14,553 bases of DNA from JAHFLV01 sp964367845 (lineage in GTDB: Bacteria > Patescibacteriota > Minisyncoccia > Phycocordibacterales > DATGWK01): contig CAYIYW010000014.1 in the NCBI GenBank assembly GCA_964367845.1, positions 1-14,553 of the forward strand. The letters are read 5' to 3'. The notes under the pieces are model-generated. The model had not been told where the DNA came from. It did not search any database and saw only the letters and a list, made by a program, of their open reading frames with translations. This document shows positions 1 through 5,016 of this stretch, in pieces; the stretch's first letter is position 1, and every line of letters starts with the position of its first letter. Both the position numbers and the translations under genes were made by a program.

Positions 1-369
1 TGGCACAAGCTGGCTTAACTGTGAGGCGTACTTGCCAAGCAGATGCGAAAGCAGGGCATAGTGAACCGACCATACGCGTTAGAGGCGGTGGAAGATTATC
101 GGACAAAAGCTACTCCGGGGATGGACCCTGAAATAAGGGTCTTGTTGTCCTCCCGCGAAGCAATTTGCGGAGAAATAGGGTCGCATTATATACAATATGC
201 ACAATAAAAATTGTACATATTGCCTACATTGCGCAATCCTATATCGCGACGCTCTATGTCGCGATATGAACGGCTTATAACGGTGAACCCATATCTGGTC
301 TTTCCGATCTTTTCGAAAAAGTTCGGTTTTAGAATATGTGGAATACCGTGGGAAGTCGAGAGAATAAAG

Positions 370-375
370 TATAAT
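370..375 (+). promoter_or_regulatory. -10 box (TATAAT) for the intron 1 endonuclease
   Basis: TATAAT ends 7 nt before the ATG at 383, so transcription would start at or next to the start codon, giving a leaderless mRNA. No Shine-Dalgarno sequence is present. The same layout recurs before the other two endonuclease genes and several protein genes here. Confidence 0.55.
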
Positions 376-382
376 TGATTCA

Positions 383-991
383 ATGAATTTAACTAAACGG
401 CAAACAGATGTTTTGGTCGGGACGATTTTAGGCGACGGTTTTTTGCAAAAAACCGGCGAAAAAAATGCCCGTCTACGACTGGAACACGGCCATAAACAAA
501 AAGATTATTGTTTATGGAAGGGAAATATCTTCGGCCGACTATTTCAGGGCAAACCAAATTTCCTTGAAAGAATTCATCCAAAGAGCCAAAAAACTTACAA
601 ATATTGCCGATGGCAATCTAGTAGTGCACCGGCTTTTGGCAAATGGCGAAAATATTTCTATCCAAATGGCAAGAAAATTATCCCAAATGATATTGGCGAT
701 TTTCTGACCCAGCCGATTTCCCTTGCTGTGTGGTATATGGACGATGGCTATTATGACCTGAAAAACAAAAGCAGTTTAATCTACCTTGGCCGGGTATCAC
801 GGCCAGAGGCGGAAACCCTGCAAAAATCTCTTCAGGAAAATTTTAGTCTTGAGGCCACAGTGTATGATAAGAAAAATAAAGGTTTCGCCCTATTTTTCGG
901 AGTGGTAGATACTAAAAAACTCCACTCGCTCATCCGGCCGTTCATTGTTGAATCATTAAAATACAAACTCTTTGACCCCGTAACGACTTGA
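383..991 (+). CDS. LAGLIDADG homing endonuclease of intron 1 (two-motif)
   Basis: A 202-aa protein with two LAGLIDADG-type motifs, so probably a monomeric enzyme with pseudo-twofold symmetry that cuts an intron-less 23S allele and drives intron homing. Motif 1 is LVGTILGDG (residues 11-19) and motif 2 is LAVWYMDDG (114-122), with acidic residues D18 and D120/D121 at the expected active-site places. The HGHKQKDYCLWK and YFYPNGKKIIP segments resemble the PF03161-type family and recur in the intron 3 protein. The ATG at 383 follows TATAAT by 7 nt. The stop TGA (989-991) directly follows ACGACT, so the C-terminus is encoded by the 5' strand of P7. The two active-site motifs look intact, so the enzyme may still be active; its target is inferred to be the 2449 site. 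Confidence 0.92.
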   Translation: MNLTKRQTDVLVGTILGDGFLQKTGEKNARLRLEHGHKQKDYCLWKGNIFGRLFQGKPNFLERIHPKSQKTYKYCRWQSSSAPAFGKWRKYFYPNGKKIIPNDIGDFLTQPISLAVWYMDDGYYDLKNKSSLIYLGRVSRPEAETLQKSLQENFSLEATVYDKKNKGFALFFGVVDTKKLHSLIRPFIVESLKYKLFDPVTT

Positions 992-1313
992 CCACTTATT
1001 GTGGTCAGAGCGTATATCCATGTCGAAAAGGATATATGCTAACACGCCGTCTCCAGCTGATTTTGGGGCAAAAGCCCACAGAACAACTGGATGAAGATAT
1101 AGTCTATTTGCTAGCCATAAAATAATGAACAGGCTAGTTCCGCCCAAGAGTCCATATCGACGGCGGAGTTCGGCACCTCGATGTCGGCTCATCTTATCCT
1201 GGGGCTGGAGAAAACATACCTTCTCTCCTTTGTGGAAACGCAAAGGTAATAAACAAGCTCAACACGGTGAAGGCTAATCATGAAACCTGTGTAGTTTCGC
1301 AGGTTCTAGGTGG

Positions 1314-1319
1314 TATAAT
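1314..1319 (+). promoter_or_regulatory. Extended -10 box (TGG-TATAAT) for the intron 2 endonuclease
   Basis: TATAAT is preceded by TGG at 1311-1313, an extended -10 arrangement that can work without a strong -35. It ends 6 nt before the ATG at 1326, predicting a leaderless transcript. There is no Shine-Dalgarno sequence. Confidence 0.55.
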
Positions 1320-1325
1320 CCACGC

Positions 1326-1817
1326 ATGGATGCTAACGCCGTAGGAAAGACGCACGCTGAAGTCGATCGAGCATATCTCGCTGGTCTTATTGACGGTGAT
1401 GGCTGTATTATGGCCAACATCGAAAGACATAGTGAGAAAAAATTTGGTTTTCGAGTGAGGTTGTCGTTGAAAATTACTCAAAAAGATCGCAAACTTTTAT
1501 TATTTCTGGCCAAAAAATATGGCATGGGAAGAATAAGGTTTAACAAGAAAGATACTGTCTACGAAACATGTGACTGGATCGTTCTAAACCGAAGCGACCT
1601 CAAGGTGATTTTTAACTTGATAAAACCTTATACGAAAACTAAGCATCGGCAGATTGTTTTGGCGGAAAGAATTGTAAATTATTCTGACGCAACAATCAAA
1701 GGACTTATGCAACAGGCTCGGTTGGCTGATTCATTGGCAAGACACAACGTCCGATCAAAAGGTCGTCGTAAAAATTTTGCTTCAATGATCAAAGCGCGCG
1801 TCTCCTCTAACGACTGA
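1326..1817 (+). CDS. LAGLIDADG homing endonuclease of intron 2 (single motif, I-CreI-like)
   Basis: A 163-aa protein with one LAGLIDADG motif, YLAGLIDGDGCI (residues 17-28), and the metal-binding aspartate expected at D25. Single-motif enzymes act as homodimers on near-palindromic sites. The length matches what I remember for I-CreI (163 aa), and the order motif, basic beta-strands (RVRLSLKITQKDRK) and a later WIVLNRSDL strand fits that family. The last third is rich in Arg and Lys (RSKGRRKNF), plausible for DNA contacts. The start is chosen at 1326 because of the TATAAT box 6 nt upstream. The stop TGA (1815-1817) overlaps the R/P7 strand of the intron. The target is inferred to be the 23S site at 2533. 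Confidence 0.92.
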   Translation: MDANAVGKTHAEVDRAYLAGLIDGDGCIMANIERHSEKKFGFRVRLSLKITQKDRKLLLFLAKKYGMGRIRFNKKDTVYETCDWIVLNRSDLKVIFNLIKPYTKTKHRQIVLAERIVNYSDATIKGLMQQARLADSLARHNVRSKGRRKNFASMIKARVSSND

Positions 1818-1952
1818 TTGTCGCAAATTGCGACATGAGATATGCACCGAAAGGTGGTATAACACGGCTTGCACCTAAGTTTTTACTGGTGACAGTAAAA
1901 TTACGGTGATGGAATAGTCTGATCCTCGCGGAAATGCGAGATAACAATTGTG

Positions 1953-1985
<33 letters not shown>

Positions 1986-2100
1986 AAGATACGCGAGCTG
2001 GGTAAGTGATTCAAATGAGCCCAGCTAAAGACCATCTACGAGATTAAATAAAAGAGAAAAAATAAACTGACTCATAACGGTGAAGTCCGAATGCTCATGG

Positions 2101-2106
2101 TAAAAT
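2101..2106 (+). promoter_or_regulatory. Extended -10 box (TGG-TAAAAT) for the intron 3 endonuclease
   Basis: TAAAAT is preceded by TGG (2098-2100) and ends 8 nt before the ATG at 2115. The predicted transcription start falls at or 1-2 nt before the start codon. It lies inside the P5-side hairpin of the intron. Confidence 0.45.
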
Positions 2107-2114
2107 TGTGAGTA

Positions 2115-2837
2115 ATGGATGATATCGTGGGAAGATTACAATCAGTATTTTCCTCACATCAAATCGATGTGATTATTGGGTCATTGTTAGGAGATGCACG
2201 GCTCGAATGTCGCTCGATTGGAGTTAGATCTCCGGTCACAGCGAGATTTAGAGTGCATCATGGATTAAAGCAAAAAGAATATGTGTTGTGGAAATATGAA
2301 ATTCTTAAAGACTTCGTTTTGAAGGGTCCAAGAGAAATTTCCTGGACGAATCCTAAAAGGGATTTGTTGGAAACTTCTTTGTACTTTCACTCAAAAAGTC
2401 TAAAAGAACTCGGAATTCTATATCATTATTTCTATCAAAACGGTAAGAAAATCTTGCCTGAAAATATATTCAAAATACTTAATCCAAGAATGTTGGCAAT
2501 TTGGTTTATGGATGATGGTTCGAACACAGGAGAAAGTTTTACATTAAATACTCACAGTTTTTCTAAAGAAGACCATGTGAGGATAGTAAAATTTCTCAAG
2601 CACTCATTCAAGATTAAAGCCACGATAGTGAAAGATCGAACAAAATGGAAAATATCCATCGGTAAAAATGAATTTCAAAAATTCGTTTCGATAGTCGAAC
2701 CCTACATTATTCCTTCAATGACTTATAAGATTGCTAATCCCCGTAACGACTTGTCTACGAAAATTAGGCAGAGCGAAAATGAAAATATTTTTGCTAACAC
2801 GTCAGTCCCGAATTTGGAAAATTCAGGAAAGGTATAG
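2115..2837 (+). CDS. LAGLIDADG homing endonuclease of intron 3 (two-motif), ORF runs through the ribozyme core
   Basis: A 240-aa two-motif endonuclease. Motif 1 is IIGSLLGDA (residues 20-28; D27) and motif 2 is LAIWFMDDG (127-135; D133/D134). It is a clear relative of the intron 1 enzyme: shared features are HG-KQK-Y-LWK, YFY-NGKKI-P and a C-terminal Y-K-A/F-(N/D)-P ending. It is about 38 residues longer. The last 25-30 residues (from about NPRNDL) are encoded by R/P7, P3, P8 and S, and the stop TAG (2835-2837) is inside the S strand. The first residues (DDIVGR) overlap the Q/P4-P6 strand. Relative to intron 1, the reading frame across CCCCGTAACGACTTG is shifted by one base, so the stop used there is not met. 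The extra tail (TKIRQSENENIFANTS...) looks unfolded and may be dispensable. Confidence 0.9.
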   Translation: MDDIVGRLQSVFSSHQIDVIIGSLLGDARLECRSIGVRSPVTARFRVHHGLKQKEYVLWKYEILKDFVLKGPREISWTNPKRDLLETSLYFHSKSLKELGILYHYFYQNGKKILPENIFKILNPRMLAIWFMDDGSNTGESFTLNTHSFSKEDHVRIVKFLKHSFKIKATIVKDRTKWKISIGKNEFQKFVSIVEPYIIPSMTYKIANPRNDLSTKIRQSENENIFANTSVPNLENSGKV

Positions 2838-2868
2838 TCTGTCCCACTAGTAATAGTGGATACGAACG

Positions 2869-2877
2869 TCAGACCGT
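2869..2877 (+). rRNA. 9-nt micro-exon of 23S rRNA (U2585-U2593)
   Basis: TCAGACCGT matches the expected 23S sequence between GAGCTGGGT and CGTGAGACAG, giving the common bacterial string GGGTTCAGACCGTCGTGAGAC when joined. Its left boundary is set by G2868 and P10 of intron 3. Its right boundary is set by P1 and P10 of intron 4: GACCGU with IGS GCGGUC (3013-3018), and CGUGA with UCACG (3008-3012). It carries U2585, a peptidyl-transferase base. Confidence 0.9.
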
Positions 2878-2914
2878 TAAAAGGCGAAGGTAACTTAGCT
2901 TTTTAACAGTCTGA
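2869..2914 (+). promoter_or_regulatory. Alternative hairpin burying the micro-exon and the intron 4 5' splice site
   Basis: Bases 2869-2882 pair with 2901-2914 over 13 of 14 positions, with only C2875/A2908 mismatched. The 5' arm is the whole micro-exon plus five intron bases. It excludes P1 of intron 4 and P10 of intron 3, so it may act as a splicing switch. Inferred by eye from complementarity. Confidence 0.5.
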
Positions 2915-3420
2915 ATCCTTCGAGAAAATGTTTTACTGCCGCAAGGCATGAAACTTGTTATGAATTGAATTAAGATTAAAAAGTAAATTAGAGTACCAAC
3001 CAAAAATTCACGGCGGTCGCGTGCGGTAACGCGCGCTGAACGAAGTTAATTATATCGGTGAAATCCTTTCGTGAAGCGCAAGAGCGCGGTTCAAAGGATA
3101 ATGCCGAGGGAAGTTCATAGACTTTACTGGGGAATAAAGTAAGGAGATTGTATATGCGCATCGCGATCGATCCATGTTTTAGGAGTCGGAAACAAGCGAT
3201 TGTGTTCGCGATTCTCTACTTGGCAGCGGTTGCCAATGGAATCTCGTATCTCTTGTTCTCCTGAGCGCACCCATGCGCTCAAGGGCGAAGCAAGTTGTTC
3301 GCCCCTCAGTAAAGTTTATGAACACCCGTAGAGACTACACATTAACCATCCGGCTTCGCGAAAATTTCGCAGTCGGATGAAGATATAGTCCATTCCCAGC
3401 AGTAATGTTGGACAAAGAAG
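2878..3420 (+). ncRNA. Group I intron 4 in 23S rRNA (after U2593), 543 nt, without a homing endonuclease
   Basis: The IGS UCACGGCGGUC (3008-3018) is complementary over 11 positions to the joined exons GACCGU|CGUGA, with the U2877-G3013 wobble at the splice site and terminal G3420. Core elements are P ATCGGTGAAATCC (about 3055), P5 ATCCTTT/AAAGGAT, Q AATGCCGAGGG (about 3100), R GTAGAGACTACA (3328-3339) and a textbook S GAAGATATAGTCC (3379-3391). P8 is CATCCGGCT/AGTCGGATG. The P1 loop is unusually large (2878-3007), containing a TGCC-GCAA-GGCA tetraloop hairpin at 2937-2948. Site 2593 is, as I recall, the insertion site of the I-CreI intron of Chlamydomonas chloroplasts. Where introns 1-3 carry endonucleases, this one has only a 36-codon ORF. 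Confidence 0.92.
3154..3264 (+). CDS. Possible 36-aa single-helix membrane peptide inside intron 4
   Basis: A short ORF, not previously recognised by me, in the P6-side loop where the other introns carry endonucleases. It starts ATG at 3154 behind a strong Shine-Dalgarno AAGGAG (3141-3146) with 7-nt spacing, the best ribosome site in the introns. The peptide begins MRIAIDPCFRSRKQ. A hydrophobic stretch of about 21 residues follows (about 15-35, AIVFAILYLAAVANGISYLLF), ending at TGA 3262-3264. The positive N-terminal part suggests a small inner-membrane peptide with its N-terminus inside. Two hairpins follow (GAGCGCA/TGCGCTC from 3263, and GGGCGAA/TTCGCCC). The bases could instead be purely structural loop sequence: a 6-bp hairpin ACTTTA/TAAAGT lies just upstream and GCGATT repeats occur inside. 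Confidence 0.4.
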   Translation: MRIAIDPCFRSRKQAIVFAILYLAAVANGISYLLFS

Positions 3421-3819
3421 CGTGAGACAGGTTGGTCTCCTATCTACTGCAGGCGTTGATTCTTGAGGGGATTCATTTCTAGTACGAGAGGACCGAAATG
3501 AACCGACCTCTGGTCTGGGAGCTCTGCCGCCAGGTGGACCGCTCCGTAGCTAAGTCGGGAGTAGATAACCTCTGAAAGCATCTAAGAGGGAAGCTAACCC
3601 CAAGATGAGGAATCGTTGAGGCCCGTGGGAGATGACCACGTTGATAGGCTCTAGGTGTACGCACAGTAATGTGTTCAGCCGAGGAGTACTAATCCGCCGA
3701 TTCTGTTAGGAAATTGATGCATCAATCCGCGTAAACGGAAACGCTAAAGCGGAAAATTTTACACCCTGTTCTATGGCATTGTCGGTCAGTATTTTGTCGG
3801 TTCTTTTTCTTGAACATAG

Positions 3820-3933
3820 TGTTCTGGTGATTTATCGCAGAGGTCACACCTGATCCCATTCCGAACTCAGAAGTTAAGCTCTGTTGAGGCGATGATACTC
3901 TTATGGAGGGGAAAGTAGCTAGTCGCCGGAACA
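3820..3933 (+). rRNA. rrf: 5S rRNA
   Basis: About 114 nt. The terminal helix GTTCTGGTG (3821-3829) pairs with CGCCGGAAC (3924-3932) with wobble pairs. The conserved core CACACCTGATCCCATTCCGAACTCAGAAGTTAAG is present at about 3845-3878 with the loop C CCGAACTCAGAAG signature. It lies about 106 nt after the 23S 3' end, in the usual order. The 23S-5S spacer (3714-3819) contains no tRNA, only short potential stems such as CCGC/GCGG and GTTC/GAAC close to the 5S start. Confidence 0.93.
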
Positions 3934-3958
3934 GTGTGTTTAAGAATAAGGTCTCTTG

Positions 3959-4070
3959 CGGGTTTTGGTAAGGTGTATGGAGGGGGCTCGCGGAGCGCGA
4001 CGGCGCGAGCGGGAGCAAAAACGCAGTAAGCGTTTTATGCGTACCCCGAAAGACGCCTTGCCGAAACCCG
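3959..4070 (+). ncRNA. Highly structured element after 5S rRNA, candidate structured RNA or rRNA-operon terminator
   Basis: Bases 3959-3976 pair with 4053-4070 over 18 uninterrupted pairs, three of them G-U (U3966-G4063, U3969-G4060, U3974-G4055). This closes a domain that contains a GCTCGCG/CGCGAGC hairpin (3986-3992 with 4004-4010) and an AAAACGC/GCGTTTT hairpin (4018-4024 with 4030-4036). G-U pairs on the transcribed strand suit an RNA rather than a DNA palindrome. A run of six T (4080-4085) follows 9 nt after the closing stem, so it may end the rRNA operon. I recognise no known RNA family. Confidence 0.5.
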
Positions 4071-4087
4071 GTCATGGAATTTTTTGT

Positions 4088-4093
4088 TATAAT
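4088..4093 (+). promoter_or_regulatory. Extended -10 box (TGT-TATAAT), leaderless start at 4100
   Basis: TATAAT with TGT directly upstream (4085-4087) ends 6 nt before the ATG. Transcription is therefore expected to begin at the start codon. It abuts the T-run that follows the structured element. Confidence 0.6.
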
Positions 4094-4099
4094 TAACCC

Positions 4100-4984
4100 A
4101 TGAACCCATGGTCTGTCCGACGGAAAATCGTTTATATAGTTATCGCTTTCGCGGTTCTCTCCATTCTTGTTGTTATTCCTCTTTTTTACTTTTTATATCA
4201 GGCGCCGACCTGTTTTGACGGCAAGAAAAACGGCAATGAAACCGGTGTTGACTGCGGAGGACAGTGTCAGCTCCTGTGCAGTTTTGAGGGTCTTGACCCG
4301 ATTATTCTTTGGAGCCGAGCTTTCAAGGTGACTGGAAACCCGTCTGGCGAGGGAGTTTACAGCGTGGTGGCGTATATCCAGAATCCCAATATCAACTCCG
4401 AGGCCTTGGCCAGATATGTTTTTAAGTTTTATGACGCAAATAATCTGCTAATCGGCGAAAAAGAAAATGCGACGATTATTCCTAAAAACAAGGTCTTGGC
4501 GGTATTTGAGCCGAACATTGATACTCAATTCAAAATTCCGGCCCGAGTGACTTTTGAATTCACTCAAAAACCAATTTGGCGGAAGGATTTACGAACATCG
4601 CCCGAACTGGTTGTAACGCAGAAAATTCTTTCAGGCGAAACAAATAGTCCGCGGATTGATGCGACCATAGAAAACAAATCAACCGAATCGGTGGAACGAA
4701 TTGAAATCGTGGCGATTGTTTACGATGATAACAAAAATGCCGTTGCCGCTTCGCGGACTTTTGTTGACAAATTGGATAAAGACCAATCCGCGCGCGCGGT
4801 TTTCACTTGGCCATTGCCGTTTCCCGCGACTCAAAAAATTTGTCCCGATTCGGCGATTACCGGTACGGCGGGTATTTTGGCCACAAACACCCCAATAAAT
4901 TTAGCCACAAGCACCCCGCGTTTTTGCTCATCTAGCCCGTCGGTAGTTGAAATTATTCCTCGGGTGATTCCTGCGCGCTGGTAG
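4100..4984 (+). CDS. Membrane-anchored extracytoplasmic protein with a Cys-rich DCGG motif, function unknown
   Basis: 294 aa. A short basic N-terminus (RRK) and one membrane helix (about residues 9-33) are followed by a four-cysteine motif TCFDGKKNGNETGVDCGG (37-54; C38, C52, then C56 and C60). This type of C-DG-NG-ETGVDCGG-C-C motif is known to me from secreted proteins of CPR and Bacteroidetes, with no established function; the Asp/Gly pattern suggests metal binding. The rest looks like two beta-sandwich segments (about 62-160 and 165-245), then a Thr/Pro-rich C-terminus. It lies 32 nt before the RodA-like gene on the same strand and could help that polymerase outside the membrane, but this is inference from adjacency. 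Start fixed by the -10 box 6 nt upstream. Confidence 0.85.
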   Translation: MNPWSVRRKIVYIVIAFAVLSILVVIPLFYFLYQAPTCFDGKKNGNETGVDCGGQCQLLCSFEGLDPIILWSRAFKVTGNPSGEGVYSVVAYIQNPNINSEALARYVFKFYDANNLLIGEKENATIIPKNKVLAVFEPNIDTQFKIPARVTFEFTQKPIWRKDLRTSPELVVTQKILSGETNSPRIDATIENKSTESVERIEIVAIVYDDNKNAVAASRTFVDKLDKDQSARAVFTWPLPFPATQKICPDSAITGTAGILATNTPINLATSTPRFCSSSPSVVEIIPRVIPARW

Positions 4985-5004
4985 CAAGTTAGCCGTTTTT
5001 TGGT

Positions 5005-5010
5005 GATAAT
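5005..5010 (+). promoter_or_regulatory. -10-like box (GATAAT) before rodA-like gene
   Basis: GATAAT ends 6 nt before the ATG at 5017, in the same leaderless layout as other genes of the window. It sits in the 32-nt gap after the upstream gene, so the gene may have its own promoter as well as read-through. Confidence 0.4.
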
Positions 5011-5016
5011 TAGCTC

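Larger units (their letters stand above)
123..1127 (+). ncRNA. Group I intron 1 in 23S rRNA (after U2449), 1005 nt, with LAGLIDADG ORF
   Basis: This is a self-splicing ribozyme. The exon ends ...GGGGAU and the intron ends in G1127. The IGS is at 141-152 (CUUGUUGUCCUC). Its 3' half pairs with 5' exon GGGGAU (P1, with the canonical U122-G147 wobble at the splice site). Its 5' half pairs with 3' exon AACAGG (P10). A hairpin GGACCC/GGGTCT sits in the P1 loop. Core elements visible are the P/P4 strand AACGGTGAACCC (about 280-291), the Q strand AATACCGTGGGAAG (about 341), the R/P7 strand TAACGACTT (981) and the S strand AAGATATAGTC (1094). The endonuclease gene sits between Q and R, the usual P6-side position. 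Insertion site 2449 is, as I recall, a known group I site in other organisms. Structure was drawn by eye, not computed. Confidence 0.92.
1212..1952 (+). ncRNA. Group I intron 2 in 23S rRNA (after position 2533), 741 nt, with LAGLIDADG ORF
   Basis: The boundaries restore exon lengths of 84 and 51 nt, identical to E. coli, and the intron ends in G1952. The IGS ACCUUCUC (1218-1225) is the exact complement of the joined exons GAGA|AGGU (1208-1211 and 1953-1956): UCUC forms P1 and ACCU forms P10. This leaves an A-U pair at the 5' splice site instead of the usual U-G. Core elements seen are ACGGTGAAGG (about 1264), R-like TAACGACTGA (1808-1817, overlapping the ORF end) and S-like GGAATAGTCTGATCC (about 1911). 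The region 3' of the ORF contains a TGTCGCAA/TTGCGACA hairpin. The exact core fold of this intron is less clear than for the others. Confidence 0.8.
2004..2868 (+). ncRNA. Group I intron 3 in 23S rRNA (after U2584), 865 nt, with LAGLIDADG ORF
   Basis: P1 is strong: 5' exon AGCUGGGU (1996-2003) pairs over 8 bp with IGS GCCCAGCU (2019-2026), including the U2003-G2019 wobble. P10 is short: UGA (2016-2018) with UCA (2869-2871) of the next exon. The intron ends in G2868. Core elements are AACGGTGAAGTCC (about 2076), a Q-like strand ATCGTGGGAAG (2128-2138), R-like TAACGACTTG (2744-2753) and S-like GGTATAGTC (2831-2839). The 15-nt string CCCCGTAACGACTTG (2739-2753) is identical in intron 1 (976-990), and both then carry GCTAACACG, so introns 1 and 3 appear to be paralogues in one gene. 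It splits U2584 from U2585, two catalytic-centre bases. Confidence 0.92.

Noticed and set aside
186..383. Minus-strand ORF in intron 1 (65 codons)
   Set aside because: It lies antisense to the intron core hairpins and shows no domain. It is explained by the ribozyme.
465..707. Plus-strand ORF in another frame of the intron 1 endonuclease gene
   Set aside because: It is a shadow of the two-motif endonuclease, which has clear family motifs.
989..991. UGA read as glycine, as in some CPR lineages
   Set aside because: TGA ends several ORFs at the length and position expected for the family (for example 991, 1817 and 10836), and no in-frame TGA occurs in the conserved genes. The standard bacterial code fits.
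3714..3819. tRNA gene in the 23S-5S spacer
   Set aside because: No cloverleaf, T-loop GTTCGA-type motif or acceptor stem could be found.
3722..4075. Minus-strand 117-codon ORF over the 5S rRNA
   Set aside because: It is antisense to 5S rRNA and the structured element, with a low-complexity product.
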